Source: Hypomyces perniciosus
Lineage: Eukaryota > Ascomycota > Sordariomycetes > Hypocreales > Hypocreaceae
NCBI GenBank assembly: GCA_008477525.1
Contig: SPDT01000009.1
Span: forward strand, 372,001-436,000
Direction: 5' to 3'
Length of the DNA stretch: 64,000 nucleotides
Part shown: positions 20,481 to 30,920 of the stretch, in pieces
Layout: each line of letters opens with the position of its first letter
Position numbering within the stretch: the first letter of the stretch is position 1
Notes under the pieces: model-generated
Databases searched by the model: none
Told to the model about the DNA's origin: nothing
What the model saw: only the letters and a program-made list of their open reading frames with translations
Position numbers and translations under genes: made by a program

Positions 20481-22253
20481 TTCTAATCCAATCACCTCGC
20501 CATTTTGCAATAGCCTATAAATGGGCTTGCTGGGAAATCCAACCTGCCGCGATATAAAAATCAGGACAATAGTAGTCATTACATACCTACGAGGTAAGTA
20601 TACGATAACTTTAACGCGCCATAATTCTAGAATACTATAACTACACAGAATAGGAAGGCGGTAAAGATCTACCCCGCGGCAGAATACGGAGTACAGATTC
20701 TGAAGTTGCCCTAATAATCCGCCACTTGGGCACCGGAATAAAGTCGGCTCCATCCACCGTGTTTGCACGTGACTGCGCACGCGCGTGACTAGGTCAGATT
20801 AGGCTATGCCTAATCCACAACAAGGCCTCAGCCTAATATAACAATAAGATTTGCAAGCCCTATGTCAGGGACACAGGCACGAGAGAGTGAAGGAGTCCGG
20901 GAAGGATCCGAGCCACAGCATAGCTGGGGCCTGACAGTTGGGGAGCATGTAGCTTATGCTATGAGAATGTTGGATTTAGTGTAATAATGAATCTATTTGT
21001 ATGGCTGCAAATCTAGCGGGGCATTAATGTAATTTTTTCATACCATCCACGTTTTATGCTTGGAGGTATTGGTCATTTGATCTTGTTGCTATACAAGTAT
21101 GTACGGAGGGCTTGGGGGCCTCAAAGTACCTGAACTCTCCCTCACTTCATAGCAAAATTAGTGCTCAGCGGACGAGAACTGGGGAATAGCGTAAGCATAC
21201 GCTTCGTATTCCGTAACACTTCTAATCCTTGTGGGGTGTACGTACCTGACTCTGGAGACGGGCAAACAGGGCGCACGGAATCACGGACATGAGGTGTGCC
21301 CATCCGTGCCAATGTTGATGAACAGGAGCCCTGCTAGCTTGTCCCGACGGGACGGATCGCATTGCAGACTTGTCAGGCGTCTCCCTTGTATAGAACTAGT
21401 ACTAACCACTAGGAGTTGGAACTCTGTGCCGGCGATGCCGTTGCAGGCACTAGAAGGATCTAGCTTCTTTGGCTGGCCTACGGGTCAACGGGAGATCAAC
21501 TCCGCTCGGGTTCCACTTACCTCTCTGCTCGTATGTAAAAGTAGGCTGTACGTTTTTCTTCTCGTTTGCTCGTATTGACTTGACGTTAGGCGTTAGGCAA
21601 CCACGGTAGGGAGATTAGCCATGCGAGGAAGCTACCAACCTCCAAGAGAAGTAACATGACCGCTCATTTCCAAACGAACCCAGGCCAGGTTACTCGTAAA
21701 TTGAAATACGATTCCTGCAAGTGAAGCAAACCCGGAAAATGGCCAATTTTGCAGCCCCAAAGTATGTGCTTTTTTAGACTGGGTCTGGGCTGGTCAGTAC
21801 TTCGTACGAGCAACTAGCTGGTTTGACGGTCTTTCCGAGACGACTTGTTGAACCTGGTTAAACCAAACCCCAAATGCACATACGCATATTTCTAACCCTT
21901 GTACCTTTTATCGGTTTCGCACCGTTAGTTGGCATATCAACCAACAAATAATGGACCTCATGGAGCCCTTTGGACCAAGTTTCTTGTCGGCATCCATACG
22001 GGCTATTCCCTTTGGGAAACAAGCCGTTCATGGCCTCTGTTCTCCTCATTGCCCACGCGGCTGCCTCTGATTTAACTGTACGATTCCGTAGGTTTGGTAC
22101 GTTTGGTCGAACATGGGATTTGTCATAGACGTGTCAAACTCCAGCAGAATCATCCTCATCATCGGCCTGTTTTGGCGCCGTGACTTAGGCCTCTCCATTC
22201 AAAATATAAAGCCTAATTAGCCCCTATCGGCTACAGTCTTTGCACTGCATGAG
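20481..22253. other. Long stretch without a supportable gene
   Basis: Short frames only, no domain. Several TACTCCGTA-type motifs occur here (for example near 20690 and the tandem copy just left, at 20287-20302). Region 21840-22080 has a minus-strand frame of 63 codons without features. Confidence 0.4.
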
Positions 22254-22908
22254 TTGTTCCTCATGGTGTGCCGAGCCTTGCCAGCATTTTGCAAAGGCAG
22301 GTGGTGGGCCTACTTCGTTGGTGGTTCGAAGGGGGACCTATCAGAGGGTTGGCAAGACCAGCCACAATTTTCCAAATATGACAAGATGTTGGCAGACAGT
22401 GAAAGGATCAAATGGGTCTATTCTCTTGCGGCAAGCGTCCTTTCGTGGCTCCTGCTGGCCGGATACTTGGTATTTCCATCCACGTTCGCATCGCTCCGAG
22501 AATCCGAAATCTTGGACAAAACGGGGAAAATCGGACAGTCTTTCAAGAGTGTAGTGAGAAACGTACCATTGATCTACATAGCTTCATTTTTATGTCTGGT
22601 CTCAACACTTGGTCTTATCTGGCTATAGTGGAAGTGGCGATACAACTACATTTGGCTTCAGCGGCACATTTTGCTGTACGTCAATCTGCACATCCTGGTA
22701 GGCTCATTAATCTGATGGTCAACAGTCCGATCCTAATGAATTCGGCCATGGGGCTTTTGTCAACACTATTGAACGTTTACTCAACCCAGGGTGGGCACTT
22801 GTCTGTAAACCGCCATTATTACCCTCGCCACTATTGGAATGTGGCTGTTGATTTCAAGCACATTGTATGTTGTCTATGAAAAAGTGCTTCTCATTAAGCT
22901 TAGGTAAA
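22254..22908 (+). pseudogene. Fungal multi-pass membrane protein, broken
   Basis: The reading MLADSERIKWVYSLAASVLSWLL, VFPSTFASLRES, VVRNVPLIYIASFLCLVSTLG resembles a widespread fungal family of small membrane proteins of unknown function (recognised from conserved DSERIKWVYTLYAS and TFTSLR blocks). The frame hits TAG at 22627 where the family has a tryptophan (IWL-stop-WKWRYNYIWL), a TGG to TAG change. A likely intron (GTAGGC donor near 22698, CAACAG acceptor near 22728) leads to the third block (NSAMGLLSTLLNVYSTQGGH). A one-base shift near 22811 then moves the last transmembrane part (TIGMWLLISSTLYVVYEKVLL) to another frame. At least three hydrophobic segments can be read. Not functional as it stands. 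Confidence 0.75.
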
Positions 22909-23056
22909 GACGCGAGTAAATTCAGTTGTAGGGTAACAGGTACTCGTACATACATGTGGGCCTTTAGTAATCAGCGACCAGTGCATTCATGTACAAAGCG
23001 AGCCTTGAACGTTGCGAGCATGGTTGATACAGTATATATACGAGTATATTATTCAA

Positions 23057-23922
23057 TTATATAAATATCAGGAGACCCTTCTCCCAATATTCTGCATACT
23101 CTTTCGTTGTTGATGTTGCACACTTTAACAGGGCTTTAAATAGTAAATCCATCCCCAGCAACGTGCTGCTTCCAAAAGCGTCTGGTACGTTTCCATTAAT
23201 ACCACCTCGTTGATTTTGCGACGCTAAACTCTTAGCCTCATTGCGTGTCATCCATGCTTCGGCATTCGCTAAGTCATGGAATTGGATTGGAGATATGACA
23301 CGTGATGAAGGCTGGGAGGCGGCGAAGCCTACTCCGGCCAGCTCGTCACCCCAGTCCTCTAAATTTAGGTAAGGAAGATCGGGCTCTTCCACGATCTCGT
23401 TTTGGGTTCGATTCTCCCTGAAAGTAGGCTCGGAAGTCTTCGCAACATCTGGGGATTCGTTCTCAACATCATCGTCTTCATTGTCGCTCATAACAACCTG
23501 GATTTCGTTCTCAATTGGGACATCATCATGTGACGGTGGTTGAGTTTGTTTTCTAGCCCGTCCTCGTCGTCTTCGAGGGGGGCCATTCTCCAACAGGTTT
23601 TTTATCTACATCACATTTAGCTAGAGTCAAGATTCATCCCATGGTAGCGCACACATACTATGTTGTAAAGTTCATCAGGCTCAGGCAAGGTCTCTCCTTC
23701 CGGAACACTCACACAGCCAGTGAAGGTCTGGTCTTTGCGGTTCTGAACAACGCACAAGGCAAGGGTGTTGGCGTCTCGGGCAAGTTTATTAAGCTTGTTG
23801 TCGATTGTTTTGAGCCTTTTTCGGAACATTTCAGCGTCTGCTTGTGCCTTAGTTCGTTTGTGCTGGGCGTTCGCGGCTGCCCTTGTTGCCGCTCTTGTTA
23901 CCGCTCTTTTCTGTTTCCTCAT
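23057..23922 (-). CDS. Hypothetical two-exon protein, basic N-terminus and acidic middle
   Basis: Exon 1 is 23659-23922 and exon 2 is 23057-23605, joined across a 53-nt intron with a GTATGT donor and GATGTAG acceptor (phase 0: ...DELYNI then IKNLLENGPP). The product is 270 aa. Residues 1-45 are a charged helix rich in R, K and A (MRKQKRAVTRAATRAAANAQ), likely a coiled coil. A second basic patch (PPRRRRGRARKQ) could be a nuclear localisation signal. The middle is acidic (SDNEDDDVENESPD). The C-terminal ~90 residues look folded (AEAWMTRNEAKSLASQNQ). No domain is recognised. The splice phase and length support a genuine gene. Confidence 0.65.
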
Positions 23923-24897
23923 TTTGTCCCCTCATGTTTTGACTGAAGGCGAAAATGACGGGGGAAGTTGCACATTTCATTCAATTTTCATTCAAACGGA
24001 AACCATCACATAACAGCCCCTTGTCAGACACTTACGTCATTAAAAGAGTTTCTCATTCGAGAGATCTACCAGGAGACCCATAGATAGGGATCATGAAATT
24101 AAGAAAGTCATTCATGGATGATTTTCTGGTGTTGGTTGTTGCTCGGGAGGACCGTAAAACTGTCCACTTTCCGATTGTGCGCCACCATTTTTTCTGCCTA
24201 GCGCAGAGCAATGGTAGCGGCGTAGCATATCAATCTAAAGTAGTATGGTGGATCAGTGGAGTATGAGGTTGTCGCGATATATTCGTACTTGAAGAAGTAG
24301 CTACTCGTATGTCGCGTGTGAAAGTGGCTTATGGAGTACCTAACAAGTACCTTGAGGCAGTGTGGTAATCTTAACTTACGGCATTTAGCTTGACCCAATC
24401 GTGTAACGTAAGGTCAAGATGCGAGGGCATACGTAAAATAGTGGAAATCGAACCACTATAGACAAAAACAAACCAGGGAAAATGGGGTCGCAATTGACTT
24501 TGGGTGCTCTAGACCTACAGTTTCTGTTGCAGAATGCGCTAGCATAAGCCACATTCCTCCAAAAATGGCCTTTATTTGAGAACAATTAAGGATGGAAACG
24601 GGACGTTGAACCTGGTCTCCACTGTACGGTGAGCGACTGTTTGAAAGATGAATACCTTGCACTTGTACTCCGTACATCTCGGCAAAAACAGGATGCCAAG
24701 GTGCAAGTCAATTTGAGGACATTCGGAGATTGCGAGAAAAGTGCGGGGAATGGAAAGTACTCCGCACCACTTACAATATTGCGGCACTGTTTCTAACCCC
24801 ATATTCGGTTAGCCTGTGCTCTTCTTCTCATCAGTGTGATAATGTGTACTCATACAGTACGGAACCACAATAGCATAAGATGCATCAAGGGCCGAAG
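23923..24897. other. No gene recognised
   Basis: 5' flank of the minus-strand gene, then non-coding DNA with TACTCCGTAC at ~24667 and frames shorter than 80 codons without features. Confidence 0.4.
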
Positions 24898-25117
24898 TGT
24901 TGGAGAGAGTGTTATGTAACAGGGGCATATGCCACCTCGAAGTTGGGGTGGAAATAATAAGACGTGCCCCACAGGAGGAAAAGGGGGAGAAAAAGTCTCA
25001 TCTGGAAAACACAAGACAGAGGCAACACACAAATACACACATCAATCAGCGAATTCCGCTGGTTCCTAATATATTAACCCCATCGTGCTGCACACACCTC
25101 TTCTCGTGCATCCAACA
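24898..25117 (+). mobile_element. Solo LTR, family 1 (220 bp)
   Basis: It starts TGTTGGAGAGAGTG and ends CATCCAACA. It aligns end to end with the LTR at 47657-47887 (ttatgtaacaggggc, cgaagttggggtggaaat, aatacacacatcaatcagc, aacccatcgtgctg). Ends are inverted TGTTGG/CCAACA as in retroviral-type LTRs. The flanking 5-mers do not match, so the insertion is old or rearranged. Confidence 0.7.
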
Positions 25118-26376
25118 CACAGCCTAGTTATGTAGGGATAGCACTGATAGTTCTACGGAAGTTCCTAAACAACGCGCTTACACCTTGCAAGTCAAAAGAA
25201 AGCAGCGAACTAATGCATCGGAACAAATGATCCTGTACTCCGTAATCCGTGCATGTATATCTAGTCATATGACTAACATTGCCCCTGCATTGGAAAGCCT
25301 GTCGAAGTCGGGTGAGGTTAAGGCTTGAGTGGTAGCTGGGGTATTTTCAGTATTCTTAAAGAGAATGAGTTTAGTAGTCCGGATTACATGGCATTGACCT
25401 TGCTTGAGGAGAAAATTCAGTCGAACGCGCGCACGTCTGTGAGTGGGTAATTTATTTCTGGGGCCTCACCAACCGCGGCCCCATTTGGTATGCCCAAGCA
25501 CATTACCGTTAGGACGCCCGTCCTTGCTTTGCCGCGCTTGCGAAGAAGGAACACCTACGGCTTTGCTGGCAAAGAGCCATAGTTTGCATTATAAAAATAC
25601 GTCAAACCAGTGGAACGGATCAAGATGCGAACATTTAAGGGCCAGTGTGTCTTTTAGTTCTTCAGTCGAGCTTGCCTTTTCGTGTCACGACAAATACTCG
25701 TAAACCGTCTCGAACAAAGTGGAGCAAAAGCAGCTAATCAAATCTGGGCACCTCGGCTGTGCAATAGTTTCATGTCGGGGACCACTTTCCGCCTCCCCCC
25801 CCCCGTCAAGAGACGTAGGTAGGACAGACATGAGGCACACAGACCAGAAAACCCTTCACTGGTTGGGACATCACTCAAGCGCTGGTGGCTTCCAAACCTC
25901 CGTGCAATTGGAGTCGCCGAGGAAATGAGAAAGGGCTTGCTTTATCTACAATCTACACTGTTAAAAAGAGAACAAATTTTCACAGACAATCTTTTTTTTC
26001 TTGATCTAGAAGCCAAGAAACAAATCAAGACCCGGTGGTGGTTTCGTTTTGAGCCATTTCCCGCACACCATTGCCAATTTTCTCCACAGCAGGCCCCCCC
26101 TACGTGCATGTGTAGCTTACCATGTGATTTATTGTACACAATAAAACAGCCATAATCGACGAATTTGGGCGTCTGACTCCCTGCGCACAACGGCGCTTCG
26201 TCGAATCGACAAAAATGCAGAACCAACAAGAAAAAAATAGCAGAACCAGACTGTTGGTAAGAAATTACCATGGAAGATAAAAAGCGAGCACTTGCGCCAT
26301 CAATGAAACGATTTGTTTTTCTTCTCTCATACCTTCATGCACCTCTTCAAGTAGTCGATTCAAAGACATCGGCTTT
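25118..26376. other. Upstream region of the coiled-coil gene
   Basis: No coding signal. It contains a C-homopolymer (~25793-25804) and T-rich tracts (25988-25999) in the ~400 bp before the start, typical of fungal promoters. No specific site is assigned. Confidence 0.35.
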
Positions 26377-27222
26377 ATGGATTCATCGTATTACGTACCA
26401 GCCCACCCTGGGCGCCGTACCCGCCAGCCTCGGGGGGTTCCCCAGGTTCCTCAGAGCGAATACTATGAGGATGATGAGTTGTTGCAAGGCGTCAGTCCAG
26501 ATGCCACAAGTCAAGACTAGTAAGCCGTTGCACTCCACTCTTGAACTAGTTTATCCACTGACTGTTAACAGTTATGGAGATGATGCAACTGTCACCATGC
26601 AACCTCCAATGGTCAGAGCAAATCCCCGCCGCCTCATGGGCCGCCACCGACAAGACCAGGCTCCACAATTTGCAAAAAGGCTCGCAGAGGTAGGAGGACA
26701 AGTCACGGAACTGAAAGTACAAAACGACGAGCTGAAAGTACAAAACGACGAACTGAAAGTACAAATGGGGGAATTAAAAGTACAAATCGGGGAACTGAAT
26801 CAAGAATTGAAGAGACTGAGTGATAAGTGAGCTAAATTTCTTTACGCACTTGCTGGAACCGTCATTAACTATATGAATCATAGAACGATGGGGAGGTTCG
26901 ATCGATCGGACGAAATGGTCAAAAGTCTTGCGGAAAATGCCAATCAAGACCAGAAGCGAGTGTTGGGTCAAATCAGTCAAACGTAAGGGTATTTATTTAT
27001 TGGTTCAGTTAACAATAATTTCTCTAACTTCTCATAGATCCCATAGTCAATTGGTGAAGTAGGGAATAGCTTGTCGGTTCTCTCGTGGCTTTACTAACAT
27101 ACTGTTGTAGAATATGGGAGTACTTGACTCGTCTGCATAACATCGCTGAGGGGAAGGGCAATCCACCAACGTCAGGCTTTGACCCTTCTCATGACATCAT
27201 GGCCAGCCATACTTTTACTTAG
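26377..27222 (+). CDS. Coiled-coil protein, five exons
   Basis: Exons 26377-26519, 26572-26826, 26884-26982, 27038-27058 and 27111-27222 join in frame (all phase 2). Introns are 52, 57, 55 and 52 nt; three have clear CTGAC or CTAAC branch sites. They encode 209 aa from MDSSYYVPAHPG to ...DIMASHTFT. The N-terminal ~80 residues are Pro/Arg/Asp-rich and probably disordered. Residues ~85-133 form a heptad helix built of four tandem 21-nt units (26708-26791) encoding ELKVQND-like repeats. A helical stretch (DEMVKSLAENANQDQKRVLG) and IWEYLTRLHNIAEG follow. It probably forms an oligomer. No function is known to me. A longer competing frame through 26270-26830 ignores the first intron and is rejected. 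Confidence 0.8.
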
Positions 27223-28038
27223 CCAAGGGGTTCAAGGTACGAACTGTTGTGAGCGAAATTACGTGTCGACGCGAGCTGTAACCTTTTGCCTTCCAATTAT
27301 TCAGGACGTCGGAAGGTGGGGAGAACGAGTTTTTGCGAGGTGTTGGAATACAGTTTCCTGACTACGGTTTGCGGATGTGGCTGGCTCGTGGATCATCGCC
27401 TCATAAAACATTACCTCTTCGACTGGTGATTGATGGCTTATAGAGGTTTTTGCGCGATAATTAACTGTTGATGGCGGGCTGAGACCTGTTTTACGAGAGT
27501 GGGCGTTGGGACCAGCAGCGGCGATTATTTGACTCCATATGGTGTGCATGCATGATGGCTTGGAGATGGCACGATACATACCAATCGAGTAATTGCAGTA
27601 ACATGTCTAAACGATTCCTAATTGTTCGGGTTGTGTTTATTAGCGTCCTAACCTTCCCATTCAACCATCCGCTAACAAGGTCGAGGGTTGCACCAAAATG
27701 GCGTGGCGATGCGGCCGAGAGCTATGACTTGTCCAGTTTCATCAATTAAAGACGCAAGACTCTAAACCTGATGACTTATGCTCATATATATATTGCCTTC
27801 TTCAAGAAAAGTGTATTTAGCGACAGTAAGTGGATAGCCAAGGCAGGTCACCGCTGGTTCTCATCTGGTCTTCGGTGCAACATGAGAATGTATATTTCAG
27901 CTGTATAAGAATATGCATCCCACCCAGCGATATTATTCACACAGATCTCAACATGTATGTACTGTATCCTTTGTATTTTAGACATAAGACCAGGACATTA
28001 CTGTGTCAATATCAGCAATGGAACCACATCACGGCACA
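27223..28038. other. No gene recognised
   Basis: 3' flank of the coiled-coil gene and intergenic DNA. A minus-strand frame at 27301-27579 has no features or homology that I recognise. Confidence 0.4.
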
Positions 28039-28285
28039 TGTTAGGAGTCAGCCGGAGGACTACGGGAGCAACGCTGTACTACGGGGACTACGAGGAGGAG
28101 CGCCCGCACTAACGGGAGGTCACGGAGGAAGGAAGCCAACCTTCGGAGCGCAAGGACTATAATGGGGCCCTTTCCTCTTGAGAGGAAAGGGCAGAGATCA
28201 ATACAGTCACTGCCTGTGTGCCTACTTCGTGCTTCCAGCTCTCCAGACTCTATCACACTCTTCCTGTGACCACCCACTCTTGACA
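28039..28285 (+). mobile_element. Solo LTR, family 2, with intact target duplication
   Basis: TGTTAGGAGTC...CACTCTTGACA (247 bp) is flanked on both sides by the 5-mer GCACA (28034-28038 and 28286-28290). Ends are short inverted repeats (TGTYARGAGT). It shares AGAGATCAATAcAGTCAC and CCAGACTCTATCAC with the LTR at 63014-63215. A lone LTR with exact TSD implies insertion of a full LTR retrotransposon followed by LTR-LTR recombination. Confidence 0.85.
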
Positions 28286-28286
28286 G

Positions 28287-28420
28287 CACATAGCGATGAA
28301 ACTAAACGTTTAATAGCAAGAGCTTTAACTGGTGAAAATAATACTTTTTACAATAAAAGCCGTTCTATTGAAAGTAGAAATATTTTCTTTACATTACATA
28401 ACTCAAAGTGCTTATAATTT
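28287..28420 (+). other. Possible nuclear copy of a mitochondrial intron endonuclease fragment
   Basis: A strongly AT-rich stretch reads HSDETKRLIARALTGENN, TFYNKSRSIES and then stops. The pattern (S-x-ETK-x-x-I...GENNxFYxK) is like the NUMOD3 repeat found in GIY-YIG intron homing endonucleases of fungal mitochondria. Base composition changes sharply here compared with the adjacent LTR and 3' DNA. The match is from memory of the motif and is short, so this is tentative. Confidence 0.4.
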
Positions 28421-29067
28421 AAGAAGAATATATTATATTAAAAACAATTAGGTACAGTAGTACAGTAATCCGTTCATTCTAACGAACATTCCTTCATTCC
28501 AAGCTACAACTAGCAACAACAGCCGGATCCGTAAATTGATGACGATATCAATGATAAAGATATTACCTAGTCAAGAACCCGGATAGTCAGGATCAATTTG
28601 TTACAGTACCTAGTTTTCACGTATTAAAGCAACAGCTTTCCCCACCTAACTTGGGATGAGCAACAGTGTCGAATTTAATCATTTCGAGTCCGCCTATGAG
28701 CCCACTAACTGTTGATTTGTGATTGATAACTATCTCAGGTGAGGATAATGTATTTTACCAGACCCAAACGATGTCAAAGGCTATGTATTATTACTAACCC
28801 GGCAGGACCACGAGACCGAAGGATCAACAAGCAGACTTCGTAAAAAGTGCTGAGGTAGCTTTACCTAACGATACAGAGGCCCAGCCTTTTCGTGTGCCCT
28901 CCAACAAGCACTGTGAATGGATTACACAATGCCCTGCACTGCCTCATGGGTACATAGCGGCGAGAATTAATGTCCGGAATTTGTATGCTAATATATGTAT
29001 ATATATGGTCTAAATATAGAGACTCGTCAATGTGAGAAACTTTTGCAATTGCCTGCTGTTATTCGTA
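28421..29067. other. No gene recognised
   Basis: AT-rich, non-coding. It includes a small palindrome GTTCATTCTAACGAAC near 28472-28487 and a TA-rich patch (~28990-29010). It may hold old transposon debris but no family match was found. Confidence 0.35.
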
Positions 29068-29384
29068 CAGTAGCGACCGAAATTAGTGTCTGTGGTTTAT
29101 GTGTTTGTAGACTCTCTGGGCACGGATCAGGCAACTGCCGCCGTAGATAGTACTAGCTCGTCGGGTTATTTTTTAATATTGGCCTAAAAAAAGGCCATTT
29201 GTGGCTTTTTCAATATTTATCTATCAAGATTATGACCTTGCTTGGACTTGAACGTCAAAACTAGCGAGGCAATAACACAGTTCCTATAAGTCTAGAACTT
29301 GCTTCTATTAATAAATACTAAGAGCGATATTCGGCTATTTCTTGTCGTTGTCTTCTACAGTTCAGTGACGGAGTTGTCCTTGCG
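29068..29384 (-). mobile_element. MITE family A, reverse copy truncated by the next insertion
   Basis: CAGTAGCGACCGAAATTAG after TA (29066-29067) is a reverse-oriented A end, followed by interior blocks (gggcacggatcagg, aaggccatttgtggc, cggctatttcttgtcg). It stops at TA 29385-29386, exactly where the forward copy begins, so the second element inserted into this one. Confidence 0.75.
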
Positions 29385-29386
29385 TA

Positions 29387-29844
29387 CAGTAGAGGCCGAA
29401 ATGAGTGTCCGCATTTTGTATGTATAGAAAGTTTCTGGGCACAGACCATGCCTCTGATTTCCGTAGCCGATACTTTTATCAACGTAGCCCAACTGTACAT
29501 TCTTAATATTTACTAACATTACATAATGACAATTTCGCCGTTGCTATATAGAGGGGAACGGCAAGAAACAGCCATAAGTCGCTGTAAGCTTTTTATTAAT
29601 AGACAAAGTTTTCGATCTATAATTGCTGTGTTTTAAAGTTGCTGTTTCTGACTTTTAGGAATAAGAAAGATCAAAATCCTAACATATAATATAAAAAGCC
29701 ACGAATGGCCTTTGTTAGGCTAATATTAAAGAATAACCTGACAAGTGTTATTCTATAGTACTAGCTACCGCAGGTAGTAGTCTGGTCCGTGCCCAGAGAG
29801 TTTCTAAACACGCAAATCGCGGACACTCATTTCGGCCTCTACTG
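29387..29844 (+). mobile_element. MITE family A, forward copy (458 bp)
   Basis: TA at 29385-29386, left end CAGTAGAGGCCGAAATGAG, right end GGCCTCTACTG at 29844 (followed by TC rather than TA). Interior matches 2980-3429 and 48021-48467 throughout. With the reverse copy to its left it repeats the head-to-head arrangement seen at 2.5-3.4 kb. Confidence 0.85.
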
Positions 29845-30100
29845 TCATATCTCCTTGACTTTAAAAACACACACTGATTATCATGACCTACACCCGACTC
29901 ATCCAAACAGAGCATATTCTTTTCCCTATTAAGGACCAACTCATAAAAGTAATCAGGGCAGGTGGCAAATGGTGGCGGTGGGCGGTTTTATGCTACTTAT
30001 TCATTATTATGCTGAGTACAGCAATCGTTTACTCTCATCACGGCAAGTCATCACGGTCGTTGTGGATTTTTCCCCTTTACCATATTAACGGATATTAGAA

Positions 30101-30394
30101 ATGAATATAAATGAGGTTTCGGGAGATGCGCCTATCGCTATCAAAGAAGAAAATTTATGGCATAAATGCTATAGTCAAGAACGGACAGCAATACGGTTTG
30201 CAGCCTTCTTTGGTCCTATCGGACTAGATCAATTTTATGCTCATCATTTCTATTTGGCTTTTTCCAAGCTATTTTCCTTGGGTGGCTTGGGTCTTTGGTG
30301 GTTGGTTGATGTCCTGCTTTGGAATAGAGGTGGTGTTTACGAAACTCCTGGATGTGCTCCTTATAACGGAAGCGCTTGGTCGCGGTGGAATTGA
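30101..30394 (+). CDS. TM2 domain membrane protein
   Basis: Single exon, 97 aa, ATG at 30101. The TM2 domain occupies residues ~34-90: FGPIGLDQFYAHHFYLAFSK, then LGGLGLWWLVDVLLWNRGG and the terminal YETPGCAP. It has the usual two hydrophobic helices joined by a short turn with the D-x-F-Y motif and the glycine-rich second helix. TM2 proteins are small membrane proteins of poorly known role in fungi. Family length and motif order are normal and there is no frame damage. A degenerate relative lies at 51017-51319. The plus-strand frame just upstream (29883-30098) looks non-coding. Confidence 0.8.
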   Translation: MNINEVSGDAPIAIKEENLWHKCYSQERTAIRFAAFFGPIGLDQFYAHHFYLAFSKLFSLGGLGLWWLVDVLLWNRGGVYETPGCAPYNGSAWSRWN

Positions 30395-30534
30395 CAAGTT
30401 GGGGGAGGTAAAATTAAATTCACACTGCACTTTGTCTCTTGAACAGTCAAATTGGTTTTCCCAATAACACAATGCCTGTAACATCATGGAAACCTGGGAA
30501 AACTAACAATGCAACGGCAACGGCAGCGCACCAA

Positions 30535-30920
30535 GACTAGCCTTCTCTTTGGTCTTTGGGCCTCCGCTAGTGACGCTGCTTTCAATGAGATTGCCGTCTC
30601 GAAGACGACCATCAACAAGTTCTGTGGCCATCTCGATGGCCTTGTCACCGGTATCTCTGTGGGCACAGAGGTCCTGTAACACATCACCCTCATTTATCAG
30701 TCGCCCAACACCGGTCCTGGTGCCCAGCCCGAGACTCCGGTATGCCAAATAAACTAGGGCCAAGACAAAATTAAGGGCTCCCACCCGCAGACGTCCCCTA
30801 CCGGCCACTTCGACGCCTGGAGCGCCTATGTCCTGGACTCTACTCAGCTCTGATATAGGCTTGCGACTTGGTCGGCATGGACACTTACCCTTTCTTTGAG
30901 GACACCAAGCCCAGCATGTA
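30535..30920 (+). pseudogene. GH17 glucanase (EglC-like) relic
   Basis: Blocks characteristic of fungal GH17 endo-1,3-beta-glucosidases are read in order: LLFGLWASASDAAFNEIA, GHLDGLVTGISVGTEVL (then TAA), later GHFDAWSAYVLDSTQ (then TGA), and in a shifted frame ACDLVGMDTYPFFEDTKPSM. In intact enzymes these blocks form part of the TIM barrel, with a catalytic acid in the VGTE/VGSE motif, which is preserved here. The signal peptide, N-terminal third, C-terminal third and continuous frame are missing. It is a decayed fragment of a cell-wall glucanase gene. Confidence 0.75.

Noticed and set aside
26270..26571. 186-codon reading of the coiled-coil gene from 26270
   Set aside because: It crosses the first intron in the wrong frame. 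The spliced model from 26377 joins five exons in phase and keeps natural sequence.
29883..30098. 72-codon frame before the TM2 gene
   Set aside because: No features. It sits between a MITE and the TM2 start and is more likely 5' flank.
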